Positions 29,762-38,293 of a stretch of 64,000 nucleotides of DNA are shown one piece after another. The stretch covers positions 1,236,529 through 1,300,528 of the forward strand of contig NZ_WBKF01000001.1 of the NCBI RefSeq assembly GCF_008831235.1, read 5' to 3'. Position 1 is the stretch's first letter; each line of letters opens with the position of its first letter. This DNA is from Pseudoclavibacter sp. CFCC 11306 (GTDB lineage Bacteria > Actinomycetota > Actinomycetes > Actinomycetales > Microbacteriaceae). The notes below the pieces were generated by a model. That model did no database searches. It had not been told where the DNA came from and worked only from the letters and a program-made list of their open reading frames with translations. The position numbers were made by a program, and so were the translations under genes.

Positions 29762-31111
29762 TCAGTGAGACGCCAGCCAGATTGCCGGGTCGACGGTGTT
29801 TCCCCCGCCAACGCCGTATGGCGAACCGTAGCCAATCGAGCCGATGTGAATCTCGAAGTGCAGGTGCGGGCCGGTCGACGCACCGGTGCTGCCGGTCAGC
29901 CCGATCTGCTGCCCCTTGCCGACCGACTGGCCGACCGAGACCGTCGCTCGGGACAGGTGCTGATAGCGGCCGTAGATCGTCTGCCCGCCGATCACGTAGC
30001 GCACGTCGATGTAGTTGCCTCGTGCACTGTCGTAGGTCACCGCTGTGACCGTGCCATTGGCGATGGCCAGCGCAGGAGTGCCGGTCGGAACCGAGTAGTC
30101 GGTGCCGTAATGGAACCTTCGGACTCCGGCGATCGGGTGCACGCGGAACCCATAGCCGCTCGAGGCACGAAGGTACGGGATCGGGTAGCCGACTCCGCTG
30201 CCCGGGCGGACTGCAGGAGCAGGTGCGCCACCGCCCCCACCGCCTGAGGCCGGCCGGCTGGGCTGGGAGGGCGCGTATGACCCGTCATCGTCGTTGCCGC
30301 CGGAGCGCTTCGCCGCCGCTGCGGCCTGAGCAGCCGCGGCCGCCTTCGCCCGAGCCTCGGCCTCGGCCTGCATGCCTGCAGCGCGCTGCTGCTGCAGCTC
30401 AGCGGTCTCGCCCTGCAGCGACGAGAGCTGAGCCGCGAGATTGGCGGCGTGGTCCTTCTGCTCCTGCAGCGACGCATCGACCTGCTGCTGAGCCTGCTGA
30501 GCCTGCTGAGCCTTTGTCGCGGCGTCGTCGGCGAGCGCCTGCAGCTGCGTCAGCGCAGCATCTGCCTGCTGTTTGAGCGAATCCGCAGTCTTGGCGTCGG
30601 CGATCGCACCGCGGTAGGTCTCGTCGCTGCTCTCTCCGAATCGCCCCATCACTCCGAGCTGATACAGCACTTCGTCGGCACCGTCGCCGGAGAGGTAGAT
30701 GTTCATACTCGCGTTGCTGCCGCCGCTGCGGTACAGCTGCGCGATGCTCGCCCCGGCAGCGCGTTTCGACTCGTCGGCGCGTGCCTGAGCATTGAGCTGC
30801 TGCACTCGGAGCGTGTCATACGTCGTCTGCTGGTCTGCCACCTGCTGCAGCGCGGAGTCTGCCGCTGCCTGAGCGGAGTCGACGGCGGCCTGAGCGGAGT
30901 CGAGCTGGCCGTTGAGATCGGAGATGAGCCCCTGAACGCGAGTGATCTCGCTCTGCTTCGCCTGCTCGCTGTTCTTGGCGTTGTTGATGTCATCCCACGA
31001 CGGATAGTTCGCAGCCTGACTCGGAGCCACCGGGGCAACCAGACTCTGTCCCCCGACCAGAGCCACGGAAAGTGCCGTGCCGATGACGACTCGACGCAGT
31101 GCGCGCATCAT
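29762..31111 (-). CDS. Secreted M23-family peptidase with coiled-coil domain
   Basis: The protein has 449 residues. A signal peptide (about 1-33, ending APSQA) precedes a long coiled coil (about 50-265) of the EnvC/peptidoglycan-hydrolase-activator type. A Gly/Pro/Ser linker leads to a LytM/M23 domain (about 320-440). Metal-binding motifs HYGTDYSVP and HLHFEIH are intact, so it is probably an active endopeptidase rather than a degenerate activator. The likely role is cutting peptidoglycan cross-bridges during growth or division. The ribosome binding site GAAGGGAG precedes the ATG. Confidence 0.92.
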   Translation of the reverse strand: MMRALRRVVIGTALSVALVGGQSLVAPVAPSQAANYPSWDDINNAKNSEQAKQSEITRVQGLISDLNGQLDSAQAAVDSAQAAADSALQQVADQQTTYDTLRVQQLNAQARADESKRAAGASIAQLYRSGGSNASMNIYLSGDGADEVLYQLGVMGRFGESSDETYRGAIADAKTADSLKQQADAALTQLQALADDAATKAQQAQQAQQQVDASLQEQKDHAANLAAQLSSLQGETAELQQQRAAGMQAEAEARAKAAAAAQAAAAAKRSGGNDDDGSYAPSQPSRPASGGGGGGAPAPAVRPGSGVGYPIPYLRASSGYGFRVHPIAGVRRFHYGTDYSVPTGTPALAIANGTVTAVTYDSARGNYIDVRYVIGGQTIYGRYQHLSRATVSVGQSVGKGQQIGLTGSTGASTGPHLHFEIHIGSIGYGSPYGVGGGNTVDPAIWLASH

Positions 31112-31238
31112 GCTCCCTTCACGTAGACCTTCGCCAGACTACACGGCACACCTGTGCACGTCTCGCAGGCCACCACGATTCGTTCGCACAATCTCTGCGG
31201 TTCTAGACTGGTTACTCAGGAACCTATTGAGGAGCAGC

Positions 31239-32042
31239 ATGCCGACCACTGGATCGAAACGGGCCGCGCGAGTCATCTCCTGGCTTCGCGAGCAGGTCAC
31301 AAGCGGAGCGTGGCCGATCGGCACCAAGATCCCCACTGAACCAGAGCTCACCGAGCAGTTGGGTGTCGGGCGCAGCACCGTCCGCGAAGCGGTGCGCGCG
31401 CTGGCCAGCTTGGGCATTCTCGAGACTGCTCCCGGCCGAGGCACCTTCGTCCGGTCAAGCAGCCCGGTGAGCGCCGTGCTCACCGACTACTTAGGAGAGA
31501 AAGAGATCTCGGACGTGCTCGGCATCCGCCGCACTCTCGAGATCGAGGCTGCCCGAAAGGCCGCCCTCGACCTGAGCGACGAGCACATCGACGCCCTGCG
31601 CCGCGCTCTCGAGGAGGAGCGCGAACACGTTCAAAGCGGTCACACCGAGGCACTCGACCCACCGGGGCCGTTTCATGTCGCGCTGGTGCAGGCCAGCGGC
31701 AACCCGCTACTGACCGAGCTCTATCAGGGGCTCGCACATGCGGTGAAGCTCGGCATCCGCGACGGCAAAGTCAAGTCATCGCCTGCCGACGAGAAGCTGC
31801 GCGATCACGAACGCATCTTCGAAGCCGTGGTGAAGCACGACCTTGTCGAGGCGGTCCACGCAGCCAACGATCACGGTGATCGAGATCTCGTCGTGGTTCC
31901 CGGCGACGGCGAGAAGAGCGACGGCGGCCGCTCTGCCGCCGCGCCCGCCGAGCCCCCCGCTGTGTATCGGCGCATCGACACCCGCCGAGGCGGCTCGCTC
32001 TCGCCGGTGCGCATCTTCCGCGCCCCGGACGACGCCCGCTGA
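31239..32042 (+). CDS. FadR-type GntR family transcriptional regulator
   Basis: The protein has 267 residues from ATG at 31,239 with GAGGAGC upstream. Winged helix residues 5-70 contain the GntR signature (PTEPELTEQLGVGRSTVREAVRALASLGILE). The FCD helical ligand-binding domain covers about 85-215, with candidate metal ligands in DPPGPFHVALV and the later HDHG/NDHGDRD region. The tail after 220 is disordered. No transporter or enzyme gene adjoins it, so its target is elsewhere or autoregulatory. An imperfect dyad TGGTTACTCAGGAACCT overlaps its promoter region. Confidence 0.88.
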   Translation: MPTTGSKRAARVISWLREQVTSGAWPIGTKIPTEPELTEQLGVGRSTVREAVRALASLGILETAPGRGTFVRSSSPVSAVLTDYLGEKEISDVLGIRRTLEIEAARKAALDLSDEHIDALRRALEEEREHVQSGHTEALDPPGPFHVALVQASGNPLLTELYQGLAHAVKLGIRDGKVKSSPADEKLRDHERIFEAVVKHDLVEAVHAANDHGDRDLVVVPGDGEKSDGGRSAAAPAEPPAVYRRIDTRRGGSLSPVRIFRAPDDAR

Positions 32043-32073
32043 TATCGCGACACACCCCGCGGACGGATCCGTT

Positions 32074-32102
32074 TTGCACTCGGCGTCGGAATTCCGTAAT
32101 GT
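32074..32102 (+). promoter_or_regulatory. Promoter of the tRNA cluster
   Basis: TTGCAC (32,074-32,079) and TAATGT (32,097-32,102) are separated by exactly 17 bases, a good housekeeping sigma-type promoter. It lies 49 bases upstream of tRNA-Glu. Confidence 0.65.
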
Positions 32103-32151
32103 ATGACGTCGGTACTGCGGGTTCGGAAACATCAGAAACGCCAGAACAAGC

Positions 32152-32224
32152 GGCCCCATCGTCTAGTGGCCTAGGACACTGCCCTTTCACGGCGGTAACA
32201 CGGGTTCGAATCCCGTTGGGGTCA
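32152..32224 (+). tRNA. tRNA-Glu (anticodon UUC)
   Basis: Acceptor stem GGCCCCA pairs with TGGGGTC, the anticodon loop is CTTTCAC (TTC), and the T arm is ACGGGTTCGAATCCCGT. The discriminator is A and CCA is not encoded. It is first of a Glu-Asp-Phe cluster found in many actinobacteria. Confidence 0.95.
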
Positions 32225-32282
32225 CAAAGCGGTGCCGGCAGCATGATATAGTTCCACAGGCAGTATCGGCAGTACACTGCAT

Positions 32283-32356
32283 GGCCCTGTAGCGCAGTTG
32301 GTTAGCGCGCCGCCCTGTCACGGCGGAGGTCGCGGGTTCAAGTCCCGTCAGGGTCG
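32283..32356 (+). tRNA. tRNA-Asp (anticodon GUC)
   Basis: Acceptor stem GGCCCTG pairs with CAGGGTC, the anticodon loop is CTGTCAC (GTC), and the T arm is GCGGGTTCAAGTCCCGT. The discriminator is G. CCA is not encoded; a terminator follows. Confidence 0.95.
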
Positions 32357-32368
32357 CTTCGGCGACAG

Positions 32369-32396
32369 GAGCCCTTCCTTTTGGAAGGGCTCTTTC
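32369..32396 (+). terminator. Intrinsic terminator after tRNA-Asp
   Basis: GAGCCCTTCC and GGAAGGGCTC form a perfect 10-bp stem with a TTTT loop, followed by TTTC. It separates the Glu/Asp unit from tRNA-Phe, so tRNA-Phe has its own promoter or depends on read-through. Confidence 0.85.
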
Positions 32397-32423
32397 ACCG
32401 ATCGGGCCGTGTGAGCGCGCCCC

Positions 32424-32499
32424 GGCTCTGTAGCTCAGTTGGTAGAGCGCACGACTGAAAATCGTGAGGTCACGGGATCGACGCCCGTCGGAGCCACCA
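32424..32499 (+). tRNA. tRNA-Phe (anticodon GAA)
   Basis: Acceptor stem GGCTCTG pairs with CGGAGCC (one G-U), the anticodon loop is CTGAAAA (GAA), and the T loop reads ATCGACG, the variant common in actinobacterial tRNA-Phe. CCA is encoded at 32,497-32,499. Confidence 0.95.
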
Positions 32500-32572
32500 C
32501 ATTCCTCCTGCTCCTATATTCTCCTTTTCACAGTCTGATCGTGCGATCCTTTTCCGGGCTGCCCAGAATTCG

Positions 32573-32600
32573 TTGTAGCAGCAAGTTATGCTGCTACAAT
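32573..32600. promoter_or_regulatory. Perfect palindromic operator with embedded marR promoter
   Basis: TTGTAGCAGC (32,573-32,582) and GCTGCTACAA (32,590-32,599) are exact inverted copies around AAGTTAT. TTGTAG is a good -35 box and TACAAT (32,595-32,600) a good -10 box with 16-base spacing. The -10 ends six bases before the marR ATG. Binding of the MarR dimer would cover the whole promoter, the expected layout for autorepression. Confidence 0.85.
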
Positions 32601-32606
32601 CGGCAC

Positions 32607-33086
32607 ATGACCGAACCTCGCTGGCTTTCCCCGATCGAGCTCAACGCATGGATGCGTTTCGAGGCCGTCGTCGAGCTCATGCCCGGGGCACTCGACTCAC
32701 AGCTGCAACGCGACGCGCAGCTCACGCACTTCGACTACCTGGTGCTCGCCAAGCTCTCTGAACGCGACGATCGCGCCATGCGCATGACGCAGCTCGCGGC
32801 CTCGACGAACTCCACGCTGCCCCGGCTCTCGCATGTGGTCTCGCGGCTGGAGCGTCGCGGCTTCGTCGAGCGCTCTTCGTGCGACACCGATCGCCGTGTC
32901 ACGATCGCACGCCTGACCGACGCGGGTTGGGACAAAGTCGTCGCCTCGGCGCCCGGTCATGTCGAGAACGTGCGCGCGACCGTCTTCGACCAGCTCGCAC
33001 CAGAACAGGTCGTGCAGCTCGATCAGATCTGCTCTCGTCTGCTCGCCAAGCTCGACCCGGACAACCGGCTCGAAGTGCAGCGCTGA
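32607..33086 (+). CDS. MarR-family transcriptional regulator
   Basis: The protein has 159 residues from ATG at 32,607. A winged helix (about 40-130) contains the family pattern MRMTQLAASTNSTLPRLSHVVSRLERRGFVERSSCDTDRRVTIARLTDAG. There is no ribosome binding site; TACAAT six bases upstream implies a leaderless transcript. The palindrome over its promoter is a probable autoregulatory site. No drug exporter or catabolic gene is directly beside it in the same direction, so other targets would be found by searching the palindrome elsewhere in the genome. Confidence 0.93.
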   Translation: MTEPRWLSPIELNAWMRFEAVVELMPGALDSQLQRDAQLTHFDYLVLAKLSERDDRAMRMTQLAASTNSTLPRLSHVVSRLERRGFVERSSCDTDRRVTIARLTDAGWDKVVASAPGHVENVRATVFDQLAPEQVVQLDQICSRLLAKLDPDNRLEVQR

Positions 33087-33095
33087 ACTGGACAT

Positions 33096-33122
33096 GAAAA
33101 AGCCCCGCACGGAGTGCGGGGC
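33096..33122 (-). terminator. Intrinsic terminator for the cold-shock gene
   Basis: On the minus strand GCCCCGCAC and GTGCGGGGC form a 9-bp stem with a three-base loop followed by TTTTT. It lies downstream of the cold-shock gene and also separates it from convergent marR. Confidence 0.9.
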
Positions 33123-33158
33123 CAGGTCAGGTGCGCTCAGAGCGCCGACTGACGAATC

Positions 33159-33362
33159 TCAGATGGTGCGAATGTTCTCTGCCTGCAGCCCCTTGGGGCC
33201 CTGCACGACATCGAACTCGACCTTCTGGTTCTCGTCGAGCGAGCGGAAGCCCTCAGACTGAATGTTCTTGTAGTGAGCGAACACGTCTGCGCTGCCGTCG
33301 TCAGGCGAGATGAATCCGTAGCCCTTTTCAGCGTTGAACCACTTCACGGTACCGGTTGCCAT
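33159..33362 (-). CDS. cspA: Cold-shock domain protein
   Basis: The protein has 67 residues of a single OB-fold cold-shock domain, with RNP1 KGYGFI and RNP2 DVFAHY. It binds single-stranded RNA and DNA and can act as an RNA chaperone. A TACACT box on the minus strand at 33,502-33,507 would give a leader of about 130 bases, as is common for cold-shock genes. That promoter call is tentative. Confidence 0.96.
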   Translation of the reverse strand: MATGTVKWFNAEKGYGFISPDDGSADVFAHYKNIQSEGFRSLDENQKVEFDVVQGPKGLQAENIRTI

Positions 33363-33550
33363 ATCACTGCTCTTTCTTGCTGTTGCGCCGAGACTCTCAC
33401 GACGACTTGTGCGGTGTTGCTTTGCACTCCGACAGAACAGTTGGGCCGGCGATGAGCAGCCCGACCTGCGGTACGGCGATCAAACAAAAACCTCGTGACC
33501 AAGTGTAGACGGATTCGCCGTCGACGCGCGGAGTCCGGTGACCGGCTGAC

Positions 33551-34462
33551 TCAGAGCTGCCGGTCGGGCACATCGAAGATCTGCAGGCACTTCTGCGGCC
33601 CCTGCTGCATGCCAGTGGTGAACCAGCGCTGGCGCATCTCAGACGATCCATGCGTCCAGGAGTCCGGATCGGCATGGCCTTGCGCCTGCTCCTGGATGTG
33701 ATCGTCTCCGACGGATGCTGCGGCGTTGAGCGCATCGGCCACCTGTGCCGAGGTGGGTGGCTCCAGATACGCCTGCCCGTTCTCGTCTCGAGTCGTGGAG
33801 GCCGCTCCGACCCAGCTTCCGGCGAAGCAGTCGGCCTGCAGCTCAGTGCGCACCGACCCTCCGGTTCTGCCGACGTCTTGTGTGCGCTGCGAGGTCAGCA
33901 GGCCGCCCAGCTGCTGGATGTGGTGGCCCCACTCATGCGCCACGATGTAGAGCTGAGAGAGCGATCCCCCGCTGGCGCCGTACTGCGAGCGCAGCACCTG
34001 GAAGAACGACGTGTCGATGTAGATCGTCTCGTCAGCCGGGCAGTAGAACGGCCCCGTCGACGACGTGGCGCTGCCGCATCCCGTCGACGTCGCACCTGAG
34101 AAGAGCTGCATGTCAGGATCGTGATACGTGCCACGCACGTCCAACTGCGGGTACTCGTCTTTCCAGTACGCCGAGATGGAGCTCGCCGCACCGACCATGC
34201 GACAGTCGTCGCGCGCGTTGGCGTCGGCGCCGGTCAGACAGTCGTCGATCGGCGCCGAACTGCCGTCAGTCGTGCGAATCTGGCCGCCGTACTGGCCGGT
34301 GGCCGATTCGAGCGTGCCCGGGTCGATGCCGGTCAGCTGTGAGATCACGAACACCAGCAGCAGAACCACCAGCCCGCCGCCGCCGGCGATGGCGGTGCCC
34401 CGAGCGCCCGACGATCGGCGCACGTGAGACGGGTCGAGCTTGGCGTTGGGGTTGAAAGTCAT
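33551..34462 (-). CDS. YpfJ-type neutral zinc metallopeptidase, membrane-anchored
   Basis: The protein has 303 residues. One membrane helix (about 26-44) follows a short cytoplasmic tail with NPNAKLDPSHV. The zinc site HEWGHH is at 176-181, and a downstream Glu in RTELQADCFAGSW is the probable third ligand. Six cysteines suggest disulfides outside the cell. The substrate of this family is unknown. TAGACT six bases before the ATG indicates a leaderless transcript. Confidence 0.9.
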   Translation of the reverse strand: MTFNPNAKLDPSHVRRSSGARGTAIAGGGGLVVLLLVFVISQLTGIDPGTLESATGQYGGQIRTTDGSSAPIDDCLTGADANARDDCRMVGAASSISAYWKDEYPQLDVRGTYHDPDMQLFSGATSTGCGSATSSTGPFYCPADETIYIDTSFFQVLRSQYGASGGSLSQLYIVAHEWGHHIQQLGGLLTSQRTQDVGRTGGSVRTELQADCFAGSWVGAASTTRDENGQAYLEPPTSAQVADALNAAASVGDDHIQEQAQGHADPDSWTHGSSEMRQRWFTTGMQQGPQKCLQIFDVPDRQL

Positions 34463-34471
34463 ATCACCAGT

Positions 34472-37400
34472 CTAGGCAGGCGCACTCTCGGTCGAGGGCT
34501 CCGCCGACAGCCGTCGTGACCGCGCCCGGTCACGACGATCGCGGTGGCCTTCGACCGCCCAGTAGAGCACCGGCAGCACGATGAGCGTCAGCAGCGTCGA
34601 CGACACCAGGCCGCCGATCACCACGAGCGCCAGCGGCTGCGAGATGAATCCGGCATGCCCTGTGATTCCGAGGGCCATCGGCACAAGTGCGAACACCGTG
34701 GCCGCAGCGGTCATCAGAATCGGCCGCAGACGCCGAGAGGCTCCCTCGACGATCGCTTCGAGCGTGCCTACGCCCTTGGCCCTGAACTGATTGACCAGGT
34801 CGATGAGCACAATCGCGTTGGTGACCACGATGCCGACAAGCATCAGCAGCCCGACCAGAGACGCCGCCCCCAGCGGCGTGCCGCTGATCAGCAGCGCGGC
34901 AAGCGCCCCTGTCGCAGCGAACGGGATCGAGACCAGCAGCAGCAGCGGCTGCCGCAGCGATTTGAACGTCGCCACCATGATCACGTAGACGATGAGCACA
35001 GCGGCGAGCAGAGCGAGGCCCAGACTGCTGAACGCCGACGCCTGATCGCTGAGCACCCCGCCGATCGATGCTGTGACACCCGCAGGCAGCTGGGTGTCGT
35101 CCAGCAGCTTCGTCACGCCTGCAGAGACGGTGTTGAGCGACTCACCTGCCGGGGTGATCGTCACCGTCGCCGAACGGCTGCCCCGTACCGAGCTGATCGA
35201 CTGCGGCACCTGCTGCGTCTGCACGTCGGCGAGCGCGTCGAGGCGAACCGTGCCGGTGGGCGTCGTCACCGGCAGCGCCCGCAGTTCGTCTGCGGTCTTG
35301 GGCTGCTCGTCGCTGCGCACCACCACCGAGACGTCTTTCGAGTCGATCGTCACCTTGGCAACCTGCTGGGGGTTCATCGCCGGGGCGAGGGTCTGGACGA
35401 TCTGAGATTCGGTCATGCCATGCTCCGCCGCACGCTGCCGGTCGACGGCGACATGCAGCGTGTCAATCGTCGAGCTCAGGCTGCTCGTGACCTCGGCCAC
35501 GTCGTCGATTTCGCGTGCTCCCGAGACCAGCTGATTCGCAGCGTCCTCAAGGCGCTGGTCGTCAGGCGCCTCGACGTCGATCGCGATGTCGTTCGAGACT
35601 CCGGCGCCACCCGACGTCGACAGCGAGAGATCGTCGGCGTCAGGCTGGGCGTTCAGCGCGTCACGCAGCTTCTGCTGCACCTTGGCGGCATCGGCCCCGT
35701 CGGCGAACGCCACTTGGAACAGTGTGCTCTGCCCCGCACCGCCCCCGGCGAACGAGGCCATGCTGATGCCGCCGGAGCTGCCGACGGTGGTCGAGACGGT
35801 CTGCACGCCGTCGACGTCGCGCAGCGCCTGCTCGACCGGCAGCGCACGCTGTGTCGCACTCTCGAGGCTCGTGCCCGGCCTGAGCGCCTGTGAGATGCTC
35901 GCCGTGTTCTGCCCCGAGTCGCCGATGAAGTTGGTCTGCATGAGCGGCGTCAGCGCCAGTGTGACGCCCAAGACGACGACCGCCCCGACCAGCGTGAGCG
36001 CGGGATGCCGCAGCGTGCCGCGCAGCACCGGTTCGTACCAGCGTTGGAGGCGGGTGCGTGGCTCGTCTGCGAGCGCGTCGGTGGCTCCGAGCGTACGCTG
36101 ACGACGCCGCGACTCCCCACGCGGCAACGCGTCGCTTTCACTCTCGCTCATCGAGGCATCCGACGTTTTGGGTGCCCTGAGCAGCCAGTAGGCCAGCACC
36201 GGCACGATGGTCAGCGACACCAGCAGCGAGGCGATCAGCGCGATGACCACGGTGAACGCGAACGGTTTGAAGAGTTCGCCGACCAGACCGGTGACGAACC
36301 CGACCGGCAGGAACACGGCAGCGGTGGTGAGCGTCGATGCGGTGATCGCGCCGGCCACCTCGCGCACACCATGCAGGATCACGGCCGACTTGCGCTCGCC
36401 CCGTTCGAGAGCGAGATGACGGTTGATGTTCTCGATCACCACGATCGAGTCGTCGACGACTCGACCGATCGCGATCGTCAACGCGCCGAGCGTCAGCACG
36501 TTCAGCGAGTATCCGGCCGCTTCGATGCCGATGAACGTCACGAGCAGCGAGGTCGGAATCGAGATCGCGGTGACCAGCGTCGACCGCACCGAAAGCAGGA
36601 AGAGCAGGATGACCACGATCGCGAAGGCCAGCCCCAGCAGCCCCTCGGTCGTGAGCGACTCGATCGACTGCTCGATCGACGGCGCCTGGTCGTACATCAC
36701 TGAGAGGGTGATGTCGTCGCCGACCTTCGCCTGCAGCTCGTCCACCTGAGCGTTGATCTGCTTCGACACCTCGACGGTGTTGCCGGTCGGGCGCTTCGTC
36801 ACCTGAATGGTCACGGCCGGCTGACCGTCGACTCGGCTGATGCCGGTGACCGGCGCCTCGGTCAGTGTGACCTGTGCGACGTCTCCCAGCCGCACGGGCG
36901 CGATCGCAGCGGGCTGCGCCGCCCCACCGGCCGCAGCGGCACCTTGGCTCGCACCAGCGCTGACAGACTGGCTCGCAGCGCCGGCGGCAGACTGGCTCGT
37001 ACCACCAGCGGCAGGCAGCAGCGGCAGCGCCGCCAGGTCGTCTGTCGAGGTGAACGAGTCGCCGACGCGCACTGAGAGATCTCGGTCTCCTTCGGTGACG
37101 CTGCCGGCACCGCCGACGGTGCCGTTGGCAGCGAGCGCCTGCGAGATCGAAGCTGCGGTCAGCCCGTGCTGGGCCAGCTTGGTCTGGTCGGGCACCACCC
37201 GAACCTCGCGACCCCCCCCGCCGACCACCGTGGCCGAGGCGACGCCATCAACGTGTTCGAGATCGTTGGTCACTGTGGAGCGCAGCCGCTCGGCGATGTC
37301 GACCGGCGCGACCTGCGACGAGGCGGCCGAGAGCATGATCACCGGCAGATCGTCTGTCGAACCGGTGGCGATGATCGGATCGAGGTCTTTCGGCAGCTGG

Positions 37401-37753
37401 CTCGAGATTCGGTTGACCGCCTGCTGCACCTTCTGCTCGGCACCGACGCGATCGGTGCCGAAGGCGAACTTGGCCGTCACCATCGAAACCCCGGTGCTCG
37501 ACGTCGACGACGTCGACTCGATGCCTTCGACGCTCTGCACCGCGGCTTCGACCGGTGCGCTGATCTGCGCATCGATCACATCTGGGGCGTCGCCCGGGCT
37601 CGACGACTGCACGACCACCATGGGCAGCTCGATGCTCGGCATGAGCTCCTGTCGAGCGCCGGTCATCGAGAACACGCCGAAGAAGGCGACCACGATGGTG
37701 ATCAGCGCGATCAGCGCTCGGTTACGCATGCTGAGAGCAGTCAGTCGTGACAT
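34472..37753 (-). CDS. RND-type efflux transporter permease (HAE1/AcrB-like)
   Basis: The protein has 1093 residues with 12 membrane helices in the RND order: one at the N terminus, five after about residue 360, then a repeat of this pattern after about 580. Two large periplasmic-type loops carry porter domains (ELMPSIELPMVVVQSSSPGD near the start). RND pumps of this class use proton motive force to export drugs or lipids. No membrane-fusion protein or outer-membrane channel gene lies nearby, as is usual in Gram-positive actinobacteria. A Ser/Ala/Gly-rich low-complexity insert lies near residues 245-290. Confidence 0.9.
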   Translation of the reverse strand: MSRLTALSMRNRALIALITIVVAFFGVFSMTGARQELMPSIELPMVVVQSSSPGDAPDVIDAQISAPVEAAVQSVEGIESTSSTSSTGVSMVTAKFAFGTDRVGAEQKVQQAVNRISSQLPKDLDPIIATGSTDDLPVIMLSAASSQVAPVDIAERLRSTVTNDLEHVDGVASATVVGGGGREVRVVPDQTKLAQHGLTAASISQALAANGTVGGAGSVTEGDRDLSVRVGDSFTSTDDLAALPLLPAAGGTSQSAAGAASQSVSAGASQGAAAAGGAAQPAAIAPVRLGDVAQVTLTEAPVTGISRVDGQPAVTIQVTKRPTGNTVEVSKQINAQVDELQAKVGDDITLSVMYDQAPSIEQSIESLTTEGLLGLAFAIVVILLFLLSVRSTLVTAISIPTSLLVTFIGIEAAGYSLNVLTLGALTIAIGRVVDDSIVVIENINRHLALERGERKSAVILHGVREVAGAITASTLTTAAVFLPVGFVTGLVGELFKPFAFTVVIALIASLLVSLTIVPVLAYWLLRAPKTSDASMSESESDALPRGESRRRQRTLGATDALADEPRTRLQRWYEPVLRGTLRHPALTLVGAVVVLGVTLALTPLMQTNFIGDSGQNTASISQALRPGTSLESATQRALPVEQALRDVDGVQTVSTTVGSSGGISMASFAGGGAGQSTLFQVAFADGADAAKVQQKLRDALNAQPDADDLSLSTSGGAGVSNDIAIDVEAPDDQRLEDAANQLVSGAREIDDVAEVTSSLSSTIDTLHVAVDRQRAAEHGMTESQIVQTLAPAMNPQQVAKVTIDSKDVSVVVRSDEQPKTADELRALPVTTPTGTVRLDALADVQTQQVPQSISSVRGSRSATVTITPAGESLNTVSAGVTKLLDDTQLPAGVTASIGGVLSDQASAFSSLGLALLAAVLIVYVIMVATFKSLRQPLLLLVSIPFAATGALAALLISGTPLGAASLVGLLMLVGIVVTNAIVLIDLVNQFRAKGVGTLEAIVEGASRRLRPILMTAAATVFALVPMALGITGHAGFISQPLALVVIGGLVSSTLLTLIVLPVLYWAVEGHRDRRDRARSRRLSAEPSTESAPA

Positions 37754-37941
37754 GTTTCCTTACCTGACGGGTTCCGGGAGTCGGGCCGCTTGGTGCATTG
37801 TTTCACACCTGTTTGAGAGGTTCGGCCAGGCCGCATCGGCCACAGCCGTGATAGACTTGCGGCCAGCATGTGCGCAGTCCACGTGACAGTGGTCGTACGC
37901 GCCGTCTTAACGAATCATGACAGTGACAGGAGGTCTCGTTC

Positions 37942-38133
37942 ATGGGACGCGGCCGCCAGAAGGCGAAACACACCAAAGTCGCCCGGGAACTCAAATACAA
38001 CGTTCCTGCAACTGACTACGAGGCTCTCGAGCGAGAGCTGCGCAGCCGTGCTCATCACGACGAGGGCTCCAGCGAAGACTGGAGCGAGTACCACTACCCC
38101 GCCGACGACGAGCGCGACGAAGACGAACGCTGA
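37942..38133 (+). CDS. DUF3073 family protein
   Basis: The protein has 63 residues, starting MGRGRQKAKHTKVARELKY, and ends in a strongly acidic tail. DUF3073 is an actinobacteria-specific family of unknown function, basic at the start and acidic at the end. AGGAGG precedes the ATG at good spacing. It often lies near purM/purF, as here. Confidence 0.93.
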   Translation: MGRGRQKAKHTKVARELKYNVPATDYEALERELRSRAHHDEGSSEDWSEYHYPADDERDEDER

Positions 38134-38185
38134 GTTCCGAGCGCTGAGCAGAGCACTGCGCTCGCTCCCGCGCACTCCTGTTCTC

Positions 38186-38210
38186 TCACACTCACACTCA
38201 CACTCACACT
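38186..38210. repeat. Four copies of the hexamer TCACAC
   Basis: Four exact tandem copies of TCACAC followed by T occupy the gap between DUF3073 and purM stops. Such a tract can vary in length by slippage. It is outside any gene. Confidence 0.85.
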
Positions 38211-38250
38211 GAGCATCGAACGCAGCCAGAACACGGCGCGGTGCGGTCAC

Positions 38251-38285
38251 CGAGCCGCGATGCTGCGTCGACAGCACGCGGCTCG
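38251..38285. terminator. Hairpin between convergent DUF3073 and purM
   Basis: CGAGCCGCG (38,251-38,259) and CGCGGCTCG (38,277-38,285) pair perfectly, with an inner TGCTG/CAGCA stem around CGTCGA. It lies eight bases after the purM stop and is a likely bidirectional terminator. Confidence 0.7.
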
Positions 38286-38293
38286 CCCCGGAC

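Noticed and set aside
31112-31238. Riboswitch (c-di-AMP type) upstream of the M23 peptidase gene
   Set aside because: Only about 127 bases separate it from the divergent regulator start, with an ordinary ribosome binding site and no suitable conserved structure.
32424-32499. tRNA-Phe T loop ATCGACG without the usual TTCGA, suspected pseudo-tRNA
   Set aside because: This variant is typical of actinobacterial tRNA-Phe; all stems pair and CCA is encoded.
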